Assembly (NCBI GenBank): GCA_033782935.1
Contig: JAWQEG010000506.1
Span: 124,001 to 188,000, forward strand
Length of the DNA: 64,000 nucleotides
From: Petrolisthes cinctipes
Lineage: Eukaryota; Arthropoda; Malacostraca; Decapoda; Porcellanidae
Reading direction: 5' to 3'
The position numbers and the translations under genes are program-made. Under the pieces are notes generated by a model. That model made no database searches. It saw only the letters and a list, made by a program, of their open reading frames with translations, and was not told where the DNA came from. This document shows positions 13,469-27,074 of the stretch, piece by piece. Every line of letters starts with the position of its first letter. Position 1 is the first letter of the stretch.

Positions 13469-16287
13469 CACATATCGACTTTGGGCACCTAAAATATCGA
13501 TATTTAGCATGTTTTTGGTCTATATTTTGAAAATATTCTAGCACTAAGTAGGCATGTACAGATCACTTCTGGGACCCAAAAATATCGAATTTTCGTGTGT
13601 TTTGAACCTGAATTTGAAATATAAACGGGTAGAGAAGATCCATGCACATATCGACTTTGGGCACTCAAAATGTCGATTTTTAGTATGTTTTGGGCCTATA
13701 TTTTGAAAATATTCTAGCACTGAGTAGGTATGTACAGATAACTTCTGGAACCCAAAAATATTGAATTTTCGGGTGTTTTGAGCCTGAATTTGAAATATAA
13801 ACGGATACTGAAGATGCATGCACATATCGACTTTGGGCACCTAAAATATCGATTTTGATCATGTTTTTGGTCTGTATCTTGAAAACATTGTAGCACTGAG
13901 TAGGCATATACAGATCGTTTCTGGGACCCAAAAATATCTAATTTTCGGGTGTTTTGAGTCTGAATTTGGGATATAAACTGGTACAGAAGAATCATACACA
14001 TATTGACTTTGGGCAACTAAAATATCGTTTTTCATTATGTTTTGAGCCTGTATTTTGAAAATACTCTAACACGAAGTAGGCATGTACAGACCGTTTCTGG
14101 GACCCAAAAATACCGAATTTTCGGGTGTTTTGAGCCTGAATTTGATATATAAATGGGTACAGAAGATGCATGCACATATTAACATTGTTCAACTAAAATA
14201 TCGATTTTTCATTATGTTTTGGCCTGTATTTTTAAAATACTCTAACACGAAGTAGGCATGTACAGATCGCTTCTGGGACCCAAAAATATCGAATTTTCGG
14301 GTGTTTTGAGCCTGAATTTGAGATATAAACGTGTACAGAAGATGCATGCACATATCGACTTTGGGCACCTAAAATATCGATATTTAGCATGTTTTTGGTC
14401 TATATTTTGAAAATATTCTTGCACTGAGTAGGCATGTACAGATCGCTTATGGGACCCAAAAATATCGAATTTTCGGGTTTTTTGAGCCTGAATTTGGGAT
14501 ATAAATAGGTACAGACGATGCATGCATATATCGACTTTTTGCACCTAAAATATCGATTTTGAGCTTGTTTTGGGTCTGTATCTTGAAAACATTCTAGGAA
14601 GGAGTAGGCATGTACATATCGCTTCTGGGACCCCAAAATATCGAATTTTCGAGTGTTTTGAGCCTGAATTTAAGATATAAACAGGTACAGAAGATGCATG
14701 CACATATCGACTTTGGGCACCTACAATATCGATTTTTATTATGTTTTGGGCCGGTATTTTGAAAATACTCTAACACGGATTAGGCATGTACAGATCGCTT
14801 CTGGGACCCAACAATATCGAATTTTCGGGTGTTTTGAGCCTGAATTTGAGATATAAACGGGTACAGAAGATGCATGCACATATCGACTTTGGGTACCCAA
14901 AATATCGATATTTAGCATGTTTTGGGCCTATATTATGAAAATATTCTTGCACTGAGTAGTCATGTACAAATCGCTTCCGGGACCAAAAAATATCGAATTT
15001 TCGGGTATTTTGAGCCTGTATTTGGGATATCAACGGGTACAGAAGATGTATATACATGTTGACTTTGTGCACCTAAAATATCGATTTTCAGCATGTTTTA
15101 GGCCTGTAATTTAGAAATACTCTAACACGTAGTAGGCATGTACAGATAGCTTCTGGGACCCAAAAATATCGAATTTTCAGGTGTTTTGAGCCGGAATTTG
15201 AGATATAAACAGGTATATGAAGATGCATGCACATATCGACTTTGGGCACCTACAATATCGATTTTCATTATGTTTTGGGCCTGTATTTTGAAAATACTCT
15301 AACACGGATTAGGCATGTACAGATCGCTTCTGGGACCCAAAAATATCGAATTATCAGGTGTTTTGAGCCTGAATTTGATATATAAACGGGTACTGAAGAT
15401 ACATGCACATATCGACTTTTTACACCTAAACTATCGATTTTTAGCACGTTTTGGGCCTATATTTTGAAAATATTCTAGCACTGAATAGGCATGTACAGAT
15501 CGCTTTTGGGACCCAAAAAAATCGAAATTTCGGGTGGTTTGAGCCTGAATTTGGGATATAAACGGGTACAGAAGATGCATACACATATTGAATTTGGGCA
15601 CATAAAATATCGATTTTCAGCATGTTTTGGGCCTGTATTTTGAAAATACTTTATCACTGTGTAGGCATGTACAGATCGCTTCTGGAACCCAAAAACATCG
15701 AATTTTCGGGTGTCTTGAGCCTGAATTTGAGATATTAACGGGTACAGAAGATGCATACACATATTGACTTTGGGCACCTAAAATATCGATTTTCAGCATG
15801 TTTTATTCCTGTATTTTGAAAATACTCTAACACGGACTAGGCATGTACACATTGATTCAGGGACCCAAAAATATCTAATTTTCGGGAGTTTTGAATCTGA
15901 ATTTGAGATATAAACGGGTTCTGAAGATGCATGCACATATCGACTTTTTGCACATGAAATATCGATTTTGAGCATATTTTGGGCCTATATTTTGAAAATA
16001 TTCTAGCACTGAGTAGGCATGTACAGATCGCCTCGGGGTCCCGAAAATATCGAATTTTCGGGTGTTTTGAGACTGAATTTGGGATATAAACATGTACAGA
16101 AGATGCATACACATATTGACTTTGGGCACCTAAAATATCGATTTTCATTATGTTTTGGAACTGTATTTTTGAAAATACTCTAAAAACGGAGTAGGCATGT
16201 ACAGATCGCTTCTGGGACCCAAAAATATCAAATTTTCGGTTGTTTTGAGCCTGAATTTGATATATAAACGGGTACAGAAAATGCATG
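13469..16287. repeat. 16-unit higher-order repeat (2,819 bp), copy 2
   Basis: Second tandem copy. It includes the distinctive units with CCTCGGGGTCCCGAAAATAT and TCTAAAAACGGAG. A third, partial copy follows to about 16425, where CGTGTGTTTTGAGCC replaces CGTGTGTTTTGAACC and the match fades. Confidence 0.9.
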
Positions 16288-16425
16288 CACATATCGACTT
16301 TGGGCACCTAAAATATCGATATTTAGCATGTTTTTGGTCTATATTTTGAAAATATTCTAGCACTAAGTAGGCATGTACAGATCACTTCTGGGACCCAAAA
16401 ATATCGAATTTTCGTGTGTTTTGAG
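16288..16425. repeat. Partial third copy of the 16-unit repeat
   Basis: Matches the start of the 2,819-bp repeat (GATATTTAGCATGTTTTTGG then CACTAAGTAGGC and CAGATCACTTCTGGG), then diverges. Confidence 0.75.
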
Positions 16426-17907
16426 CCTGAATTTGAGATATAAACGTGTACAGAAGATGCATACACATATTGAGTTTGGGCACCTAAAATATCGATTTTC
16501 ATTATGTTTTGGACCTGTATTTTCAAAATACTTTAACACTGAGTAGGCATGTACAGATCGCTTCTGGGACCCAAAAATATCGAACTTTCGTGTGTTTTGA
16601 GCCTGAATTTGAGATATAAACGGGAACAGAAGATGTATGCACATATCGACTTTTGGCACCTAAAATATCGATATTTGGCATGTTTTGGGCCTATATTTTG
16701 AAAATATTCTAGCACTGAGTAGGCATGTACAGATTGGTTTTGGGACCCAAAAAAATAGAATTTTCGGGTGTTTTGAGCCTGAATTTGGGATATAAACGGG
16801 TACAGAAGATGCATACACATATTGAGTTTGAGCACATAAAATATCGATTTTCAGCATGTTTTGGGCCTGTATTTTGAAAATAGTTTAACACTGTGTAAGC
16901 ATGTACAGCTCGCTTCTGGGACCAAAAAATATCGAATTTTCGGGTGTTTCGAGCCTTAATTTGGGATATAAAGTGGTACAGAAGAATCATACACATATTG
17001 ACTTTGGGCACCCAAAATATCGATTTTTAGTATGTTTTGGGACTGTATTTTAAAAAATACTCGAACACGGGGTAGGCATGTACAGATCGCTTCTGAGACC
17101 CAAAAATATCGAATTTTCCTGTGTTTTGAGCCTGAATTTGAGACATAAACGGGTAGAGAAGATGCATGCACATATCGTCTTTGGGCACTAAAAATATCGA
17201 TTTTTAGCATGTTTTGGGCCTATGTTTTGAAAATATTCTAGCACTGAGTAGGTATGTACAGATCGCTTCTGGGACCCAAAAATATCGAATTTTTTGGGTG
17301 TTTTGAGCCTGAATTTAAAATATAAACGGATACTGAAATTGAACTTAAAATATCGATTTTCAGTATGTTTTGGGCCTATATTTTGAAAACATTCTAGCAC
17401 TGAGTAGCCATGGACATATCGCTTCTGGGACCCCAAAATATCTAATTTTCGGGTGTTTTGAGCCTGAATTTGAGATATAAACGGGTACAGAAGATGCATG
17501 CACATATCGGCTTTGGACACCTAAAATATCGATTTTTTAGCATGTTTTTGAGCCTATATTTTGAAAACATTCTAGCACTGAGTAGGCATGTACAGATCGC
17601 TACTGGGGCACAAAAATATTGATTTTTCGGATGTTTTGAGGTTGAATTTGAGATATAAACGGTTACAGAAGATGCATGCACATATCGACTTTGGGCACAT
17701 AAAATATCGATATTTAGCATGTTTTGGGCCTATATTTTTAAAATATTCTAGCACTGAGCAGGCATGTACAGATTGCTTCTGGGACCCAAAAATATCGAAT
17801 TTTCGGATGTTTAGAGCCTGAATTTAGGATATAAACGGGTACAGAAGATACATACACATATTGACATTGGGCACCTAAAATATCGATTTTCAGCATGTTT
17901 TGGGCCT

Positions 17908-17922
17908 GTATTTTGAAAATAC
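17908..17922. other. 15-bp perfect dyad in half-unit B (example)
   Basis: GTATTTTGAAAATAC reads the same on both strands around a central G. The same element recurs in a large share of units. A second common form, ATATTTTGAAAATAT (for example 18611-18625), is also a perfect dyad. A third family (GTATCTTGAAAACAT) has lost the symmetry. Confidence 0.8.
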
Positions 17923-17938
17923 TCTAACACGGAGTAGG

Positions 17939-18114
17939 CATGTACATATCGCTTCTGGGACCCAAAAATATCGAATTTTCGGGTGTTTTGAGCCTGAATT
18001 TGAGATATAAACGGGTACAGAAGATGCATGCACATACCGACTTTGGACACCTAAAATATCGATTTTTAGCATGTGTTGAGCCTATATTTTGAAAACATTC
18101 TATCACTGAGTAGG
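17939..18114 (+). repeat. Reference satellite unit (176 bp)
   Basis: A unit close to consensus, chosen as the phase reference; the next unit starts with CATGTA at 18115. It contains three ATATCGA-type words in consensus (one here reads ATACCGA), a GATGCATGCAC palindromic core, and the alternative ending ATCACTGAGTAGG. No start-to-stop frame fits within one unit in a way that repeats, since 176 is not divisible by 3. Confidence 0.95.
17965..18052 (+). repeat. 88-bp half-unit A of the satellite
   Basis: Starts AAAATATCGAATTTTC and ends at GGACACCT. It aligns along its whole length with the following half-unit (18053-18140) with one or two single-base gaps. Shared blocks in order are AAAATATCGA, TTTTC, TGTTTTG, GCCTG, ATTT, then GCATG.ACA.AT.G and a closing TGG.ACC. 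It differs from half B mainly in the middle, where B carries the dyad TATTTTGAAAATA. Confidence 0.85.
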
Positions 18115-18140
18115 CATGTACAGATCGCTTCTGGGACCCA
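18053..18140 (+). repeat. 88-bp half-unit B of the satellite
   Basis: Starts AAAATATCGATTTT exactly 88 bp after half-unit A, and the next half A starts exactly 88 bp later (18141). Hand alignment of consensus A and B gives about 61 identical positions of 86 aligned. Half B carries most of the variation that defines unit families (GTATTTTGAAAATACTC, ATATTTTGAAAATATTC, GTATCTTGAAAACATTC). Confidence 0.85.
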
Positions 18141-18209
18141 AAAATATTGATTTTTCGGGTGTTTTGAGCCTGAATTTGAAATTTGAACGGGTACTGAAGA
18201 TGCATGCAC

Positions 18210-18770
18210 ATATCGACTTTTTGCACCTAAAATATCGATTGTGAGCATGTTTTTTGTCTGTATCTTAAAAACATTCTAGCACTGAGTAGGCATGTACAGA
18301 TCGCTTCTGGGACCCAAAAATATCGAATTTTCGGGGGTTTTGAGCCTGAATTTGATATATAAACGAGTACAGAAGATGCTTGCACATATTAACTTTGGCC
18401 AACTAAAATATCGATTTTTATTATGTTTGGGCCTGTATTTTTAAAATACTCTAACACGGCGTAGGCATGTACAGATCGCTTCTGGGACCCAAAAATATCG
18501 AATTTTCGGGTGTTTTGAGCTAGAATTTGAGATATAAACGTGTACAGAAGATGCATGCACATATCGACTTTGGGCACCTAAAATATCGATATTTAGCATG
18601 TTTTTGGTCTATATTTTGAAAATATTCTAGCACTGAGTAGGCATGTGCAGATCGCTTCTGGGACCCAAAAATATCGAATTTTCGGGTATTTTGAGCCTCA
18701 ATTTGATATATAAACAGGTACAGAAGATGCATGCACATATCGACTTTTTGCACCTAAAATATTGATTTTG
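18210..18770. repeat. Three-unit satellite module, copy 1
   Basis: Carries ATCGATTGTGAGCATG, TTTTCGGGGGTTTTGAGCC and TTTATTATGTTTGGGCCTG. It recurs at 19265-19825, offset 1,055 bp (six units minus 1). The three units between the copies are not duplicated. Confidence 0.8.
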
Positions 18771-19264
18771 AGCAAGTTTTGGGCCTATATTTTAAAAATA
18801 TTCTAGCACTGAGTAGGCATGTACAGATCACTTCTGGGACCAAAAAATATCGAATTTTCGGGTGTTTTGAGCCTAAATTTGGGATATAAACTGGTACAGA
18901 AGGATCATACACATGTTGACTTTGGGTACCCAAAATATCGATTTTCAGCATGTTTTGGGCCTGTATTTAAAAAAATACTCTAACACGGAGTAAGCATGTA
19001 CAGATCGCTTCTGGGACCCAAAAATATCGAATTTTTGTGTGTTTTGAGCTTGAATTTGAGATATAAACCGGTAGGAAGATCCATGCTCATACCGACTTTG
19101 TGCACTCAAAATATCGATTTTTAGCATGTTTTGTGCCTGTATTTTGAAAATATTCTAGCACTGAGTAGGTATGTACAGATCGCTTCTCTAACCAAAATAT
19201 ATTTAATTTTCGGGTGTTTTGAGCCTGAATTTGAAATATAAACGGATACTGAAGATGCATGCAC

Positions 19265-19825
19265 ATATCGACTTTTTGCACCTAAAATATCGATTGTGAG
19301 CATGTTTTTGGTCTGTATCTTGAAAACATTCTAGCACTGAGTAGGCATGTACAGATTGCTTCTGGGACCTAAAAATATCGAATTTTCGGGGGTTTTGAGC
19401 CTGAATTTGATATATAAACGAGTACAGAAGATGCATGCACATATTAACTTTGGGCAACTAAAATATCGATTTTTATTATGTTTGGGCCTGTATTTTTAAA
19501 ATACTCTAACACGGAGTAGGCATGTACAGATCGCTTCTGGGACCCAAAAATATCGAATTTTCGGGTGTTTTGAGCTAGAATTTGAGATATAAACGTGTAC
19601 AGAAGATGCATGCACATATCGACTTTGGGCACCTAAAATAACGATATTTAGCATGTTTTTGGTCTATATTTTGAAAATATTCTAGCACTGAGTAGGCATT
19701 TACAGATCGCTTCTGGGACCCAAAAATATCGAATTTTCGGGTGTTTTGAGCCTCAATTTGATATATAAACAGGTAAAGAAGATGCATGCACATATCGACT
19801 TTTTGCACCTAAAATATCGATTTTG
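19265..19825. repeat. Three-unit satellite module, copy 2
   Basis: Copy of 18210-18770. A looser relative follows immediately (19826-20050, with CATTATGTTTGTACCTG), and that variant also appears near 21.75 and 23.52 kb. Confidence 0.8.
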
Positions 19826-22800
19826 AGCATGTTTTTGGTCTGTATCTTGAAAACATTCTAGCACTGAGTAGGCATGTACAGATTGCTTCTGGGACCTAAA
19901 AATATCGAATTTTTGGGTGTTTTGAGCCTGAATTTCATATATAAACGGGTACAGAAGATGCATGCACATATTAACTTTGGGCAACTAAAATATCGATTTT
20001 CATTATGTTTGTACCTGTATTTTTAAAATACTCAAACACGGAGTATGCATGTACAGATCGCTTCTGGGACCGAAACATATCGAATTTTCGTGTGTTTTGA
20101 GCATGAATTTGAGATATAAACGGGTAGAGAAGATCCATGCACATATCGACTTTGGGCACTCAAAATATCGATTTTTGGCATGTTTTGGGCCTATATTTTA
20201 AAAATATTCTAGCACTGAGTAGGTATGTATAGATCGCTTCTGGAACCCAAAAATATCGAATTTTCGGGTGTTTGAGCCTGAATTTGAGATATAAACAGGT
20301 ACAGAAGATGCATGCATATATCGACTTTGGTCACCTACAATATCGATTTTTAGCATGTTTTATGACTTTATTTTCAAAATATTCTAGCACTGAGTAGGCA
20401 TGTACAGATCGCTTATGGGAACCAAAAATATCGAATTTTGGGTGTTTTGAGCCTGAATTTGAGATATAAACGAGTACAGATGACGCATGCACATATCGAC
20501 TTTGGACACCTAAAATATCGATATTTAGCATGTTTTGGGCCTATATTTTGAAAACATTCTAGCACTGAGTAGGCATGTACATGTCGCTTCTGGGACCCAA
20601 AAATATTGAAATTTCGGGTATTTTGAGCCTGAATTTGAGATTTAAACAGGTTCAGAATATGCATGCACATATCGACGTTTTGCACCTACAATATCGATTT
20701 TTAGCATGTTTTGGGTCTGTAATTTGAAAACATTCTTGCACTGAGTAGGCATGTACAGATAGCTTCTGGGACCCAAAAATATCGAATTTTCGGATGTTTT
20801 GAGCCTGAATTTGATATATAAACGGGTACAGAAAATGCATTCACGTATCGACTTTGGGCACCTAAAATATCGATTTTCAGCATGTTTTATTCCTGTATTT
20901 TGAAAATACTCTAACACGGACTAGGCATGTACACATTGATTCTGGGACCCAAAAATATCTAATTTTCGGGAGTTTTGAATCTGAATTTGAGATATAAACG
21001 GGTTCTGAAGATGCATGCACATATCGACTTTGGGCACTCAAAATATCGATTTTCAGTATGTTTTGGGCCAATATTTTGAAAATACTCTAACACTGAGTAG
21101 GCATGTACAGATCGCTTTTGGGACCAAAAAATATCGAATTTTCGGGTGTTTCGAGCCTGAATTTGAGATATAAACAGGTACAGAAGATGCATGCATATAT
21201 CGACTTTTTGCACCTAAAATATCGATTTTGACCATGTTTTGGGTCTGTATCTTGAAAACATTCTAGCAAAGAGTAGGCATGTACAGATCACTTCTGGGAC
21301 CCAAAAATATCGAATTTTGGGTGTTTTGAGCCCGAATTTGAGATATAAACGAGTACAGAAGATGCATGCACATATCGACTTTGGACACCTAAAATATCGA
21401 TATTTAGCATGTTTTGGGCCTATATTTTGAAAACATTCTAGCACTGAGTAGGCATGTACATGTCGCTTCTGGGACCCAAAAATATCGAAATTTCGGGTGT
21501 TTTTAGAATGAATTTGAGATTTAAACAGGTTCAGAATATGCATGCACATATCGACTTTAGGCACCTACAATATTGATTTTTTAGCATGTTTTGGGTCTGT
21601 AATTTGAAAACATTCTTGCACTGAGTAGACATGTACAAATCGCTTCTGGGACCCAAAAATATCGAATTTTCGGATGTTTTGAGCCTGAATTTGAGATATA
21701 AACGGGTACAGAAGATGCATGCACATATTAACTTTGGGCAACTAAAATATCGATTTTCATTATGTTTGTACCTGTATTTTTAAAATACTCTAACACTGAG
21801 TAGGCATGTACAGATCGCTTTTGGGACCCAAAAATATCGAATTTTCGGGAGTTTTGAGCCGGAATTTGAGATATAAACGAGTACAGAAGATGCATTCACA
21901 TATTGACTTTGGGCTCCTAAAGAATCGATATTTAGAATGTTTTGGGCCTATATATTGAAAATATTCTAGCACTAAGTAGGCATGTACAGATCGCTTTTGG
22001 GACCCAAAAATATCGAATTTTCGGGTGTTTTGAGCCTGAATTTGAGATATAAACAGGTACAGAAGATGCATGCATATATCGACTTTTTGCACCTAAAATA
22101 TCGATTATGAGCATGTTTTAGGTCTGTATCTTGAAAACATTCTAGCAAGGAGTAGGCATGTACAGATCGCTTCTGGGACCCAAAAATATCGAATTTTGGT
22201 TGTTTTGAGACAGAATTTAAGATATAAACGATTACAGAAGATGCATGCACATATCGACTTTGGACACCTAAAATATCGATATTAGCATGTTTTGGGCCTA
22301 TATTTTGAAAACATTCTAGCACTGAGTAGGCATGTACAGGTCGCTTCTTGAACCCCAAAATATTGAATTTTCGGGTGTTTTGAGCCTGAATTTGAAATAT
22401 AAACGGATACTGAAGATGCATTCACATATCGACTTTTTGCACTTAAAATATCGATTTTGAGCATGTTTTGGGCCTATATTTTGAAAATATTCTAGCAATG
22501 AGTAGGCATGTACAGATCACCTCTGGGACCCAAAAATATCGAATTTTCGGGTGTTTTGAGCCTGAATTTGGGATATAAACGGGTACAGAAGATGCATACA
22601 CATATTGAGTTTGGGCACCTAAAATATCGATTTTCATTATGTTTTGGGCCTGTATCTTGAAAATACTCTAACACTGAATAGGCATGTACAGATCGCTTCT
22701 GGGACCCAAAAATATCGAATTTTAGTGTGTTTTGAGCGTGAATTTGAAATATAAACACGTACAGAAGAATTATACACATATTTACTTTGGGCAACTAAAA

Positions 22801-25490
22801 TATCGATTTTCATTATGTTTTGGGCCTGTATTTTGAAAATATTCTAGCACTGAGTAGGCATGTACAGATCGTTTCTGAGACCCAAAAATATCGAATTTTC
22901 GGGTGTTTTGAGCCTGATTCTGAGATATAAACGGGTACAGAAGATCCATGCACATATCGACTTTGGGCACTCAAAATATCGATTTTCAGTATGTTTTGGG
23001 CCTATCTTATGAAAATACTCTAACACTAAGTAGGCATGTACAGATCGCTTCTGGGACCCAAAAATATCGAATTTTCGGGTGTTTTGAGCCTGAATTTAAG
23101 ATATAAACGAGTACAGAAGATGCATGCACATATAGAATTTGGGCACCTAAAATATCGATATTTAGCATGTTTTGGGCCTATATTTTGAAAAAATTCTAGC
23201 ACTGAGTAGGCATGTAAAAATCGCTTCTGGGACACAAAAATATCGAATTTTCGGGTGTTTTGAGCCTGAATTTGAGATATAAACAGGTACAGAAGATGCA
23301 TGCACATATCGACTTTGGGCACCGACAATATCGATTTTTAGCATGTTTTGGGACTTTATTTTAAAAATATTCTAGCACTGAGTAGACATATACAGATCGC
23401 TTCTGGGACCTAAAAATATCGAATTTTCGGGTGTTTTGAGCCTGAATTTGATATATAAACGGGTACAGAAGATGCATGCACATATGAACTTTGGGCAACT
23501 AAAATATCGATTTTCATTATGTTTGTACCTGTATTTTTAAAATACTCTAACACGGAGTAGGCATGTACAGATCGCTTCTGGGACCAAAAAATATCGAATT
23601 TTCGTGTGTTTTGAGACTGAATTTGAGATATAAACGGGTAGAGAAGATCCATGCTCATACCGACTTTGGGCACTCAAAATATAGATTTTTAGAGTGTTTT
23701 GGGCCTGTATTTTGAAAATATTCTAGCACTGACTAGGTATGTACAGATCGCTTCGGGGACCCAAAAATATCGAAATTTCGGGTGTTTAAGCCGGAATTTG
23801 AGATATAAACAGGTTCAGAATATGCATGCACATATCGACTTTAGGCACCTACAATATTGATTTTTAGCATGTTTTGGGACTATATTTTGAAAATATTCTA
23901 GCACTGAGTAGGCATGTACAGATCGCTTCAGGAACCCAAAAATATCGAATATTCGTTTGTTTTGAGCCTGAATTTGAGATATAAACTGGTACAGAAGAAT
24001 CATACACATATTGACTTTGGGCAACAAAAATATCGATTTTCATTATGTTTTGGGCCTGTATTTAAAAAAAAATATACTCTAACACGGAGTAGGCATGTAC
24101 AGATCGTTTCTGGGACCCAAAAATATCGAATTTTCTTGTGTTTTGAGCCAGAATTTGATATATAAACGGGTACAGAAGATACATGCACATATCAACTTTT
24201 GACACCTAATATATCGATTTTCAGCAGGTTTTGGGTGTGTATTTTGAAAATACTCTAACACTGATTAGGCATGTACAGATCGCTTCTGGGACCCAAAAAT
24301 ATCTAATTTTCGGATGTTTTGAGCCTGAATTTGAGATATAAACAGGTACAGAAGATGCATGCACATATCAACGTTTTGCACCTACAATATCGATTATGAG
24401 CATGTTTTGGGTCTGTATCTTGAAAACATTCTAGCAAGGAGTAGGCATGTACAGATCGCTTCTGGGACCCAAAAATATCGAATTTTGGGTGTTTTGAGCC
24501 TGAATTTGAGATATAAACGAGTACAGAAGATGCATGGACATATTGACTTTTTGCACTTAAAATATCGATTTTGAGCATGTTTTCGGCATATATTTTGAAA
24601 ATATTCTAGCACTGAGTAGGCATGTACAGATCGCCTCTGGGACCCAAAAAATATCGAATTTTCGGTTGTTTTGAGCCTGAATTTGAAATATAAACACGTA
24701 CAGAAGAATTATACACATATTGACTTTGGGCAACTAAAATATCGATTTTCATTATGTTTTGGGCCTGTATTTTGAAAATATTCTAGCACTGAGTAGGTAT
24801 GTACAGATCGTTTCTGAGACCCAAAAATATCGAATTTTCGTGTGTTTTAAGCCTGATTTTGAGATATAAACGGGTACAGAAGATCCATGCACATATCAAC
24901 TTTTGGCACTCAAAATATCGATTTTCAGTATGTTTTGTTCCTATCTTATGAAAATACTCTAACACTGAGTAGGCATGTACAGATCGCTTTTGGGACCCAA
25001 AAATATCGAATTTTCGGGTGTTGTGAGCCTAAATTTAAGATGTAAACGAATACAGAAGATGAATGCACATATCGACTTTGGACACCTAAAATATCGATAT
25101 TTAGCATGTTTTGGGCCTATATTTTGAAAATGTTCTAGCACTGTGTAGGCATGTACAGATCGCTTCTGGGACCCAAAAATATCGAATTTTCGGGTGTTTT
25201 GAGCCTGAATTTGGGATATAAACATGTACAGAAGATGCATACACATATTGACTTTGGGCACCTAAAATATCGATTTTCAGCATGTTTTGGGCCTGCATTT
25301 TGAAAATACTCTAGCACTGAGTAGGCATGTGAAGATCATTTCTGGGACCCAAAAATATCGAATTTTCGGGTTTTTTGAGCCTGAATTTGGGATATAAACA
25401 GGTACAGAAGATGCATGCACATATCGAGTTTGGGCACCTACAATATCGATTTTTAGCATGTTTTGAGCCTATATTATGAAAATATTCTAG
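19826..25490. repeat. Satellite zone with scattered local duplications
   Basis: About 32 units. Two local echoes are visible. Bases around 20.43-20.69 and 21.31-21.57 kb match at about 879 bp (five units). Bases around 22.49-23.03 and 24.43-24.97 kb match at about 1,939 bp (11 units). One unit near 20.93-21.05 kb is a copy of the CATTGATTC variant also found at 9.67, 13.03 and 15.85 kb. No gene. Confidence 0.75.
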
Positions 25491-27074
25491 CACTGAGTAG
25501 ACATGTACAGATTGCTTCTGGGACACAAAAATATCGAATTTTCAGGTGTTTTGAGTCTGAATTTGGGATATAAACTGGTACAGAAAAATCATACACATAT
25601 TGACTTTGGGCAACTAAAATATCGATTTTCATTATGTATTTTGCCTGTATTTTGAAAATACTCTAACATGGAATAGGCATGTACAGATCGTTTCTGAGAC
25701 CCAAAAATATCGAATTTTCGGGTGTTTTGACCCTGAATTTGAGATATAAACAGGTACAGAAGATGCATTCATATATCGACTTTTTGAACCGAAAATATCG
25801 ATTATGAGCATGTTTTGGGTCTTTATCTTGAAAACATTCTAGCAATGAGTAGGCATGTACAGATCGCTTCTGGGACCCAAAAATATCGAATTTTGGGTGT
25901 TTTGAGCCTGAATTTGGGATATAAACGGGTACAGAAGATTCATACACATATTGAGTTTGGGCACCTAAAATATCGATTTTCAGCATGTTTTGGGCCTGTA
26001 TTTTAAAAATACTCTAACACTGATTAGGCATGTACAGATCGCTTCTGGGACCCAAAAATATCGAATTTTCGTGTGTTATGAGCATGAATTTCTAATATAA
26101 ACAGGTACAGAAGATGCATGCACATATCGACGTTTTGCACCTAAAATATCGATTTTGAGCATGTTTTGGGTCTGTATCTTGAAAACATTCTACCACTGAG
26201 TAGGCATGTACAGATCGCTTCTGGGACCCAAAAATATCGAATTTTCGGGTGTTTTGAGCCTGAATTTGGGATATAAACGGGTACAGAAGATGCATACACA
26301 TATTGAGTTTGGGCACCTAAAATATCGATTTTCAGCATGTTTTGGGCCTGTATTTTAAAAATACTCTAACACTGATTAGGCATGTACAGATCGCTTCTGG
26401 GACCCAAAAATATCGAATTTTCGGATGTTTTGAGCGTGAATTTGAAATATAAACACGTACAGAAGAATCATACACATATTGACTTTGGGCAACTAAAATA
26501 TCGATTTTCATTATGTTTTGTGCCTGTATTTTGAAAATATTCAAGCACTGAGTAGGCATGTACAGATTGCTTCTGGGACCCAAAAATATCGAATTTTCGG
26601 GTGTTTTGAGCCTGAATTTGAGATATAAACAGGTACAGAAGATGCATGCATATATCGACATTTTGCACTTAAAATATCGATTATGAGTATGTTTTGGGTT
26701 TGTATCTTGATACCATTCTAGCAAGGAGTAGGCATGTACAGATCGCTTCTGGGACCCAAAAATATTGAATTTTCAGGTGTTTTGAGCCTGAATTTGGGAT
26801 ATAAACGGGTACTGAAGATGCATACACATATTGACTTTGGGCAACTAAAATATCGATTTTAAGCCATGTTTTGCCAGTTATTTTAAAAAATATTCTAACA
26901 CGGAGTAGGCATGTACACATCGCTTCTGGGACCCAAAAATATCGAATTTTCGGGTGTTTTGAGCCTGAATTTGAGATATAAACAGGTACAGAAGATGCAT
27001 GCACATATCGACTTTGGGCACCTACAATATCGATTTTTTGCATGTTTTGAGACTATATTTTGAAAATATTCTAG
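25491..27074. repeat. 9-unit higher-order repeat (1,584 bp), copy 1
   Basis: Nine units repeated next door at 27075-28658 with an offset of exactly 1,584 bp (9 x 176). Shared rare words include GACTTTTTGAACCGAAAATA, GTGTTATGAGCATGAATTTC, ATTCTACCACTGAG and TTTTAAGCCATGTTTTGCC. Confidence 0.9.

Larger units (their letters stand above)
16426..18209. repeat. Satellite zone containing the distant copy of the 5.55 kb module
   Basis: About ten units. Bases 16980-17720 match 5550-6290, including a unit shortened by 21 bp near 17340 and the rare word CACATATCGGCTTTGGACAC. The rest are ordinary units. No gene. Confidence 0.8.
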
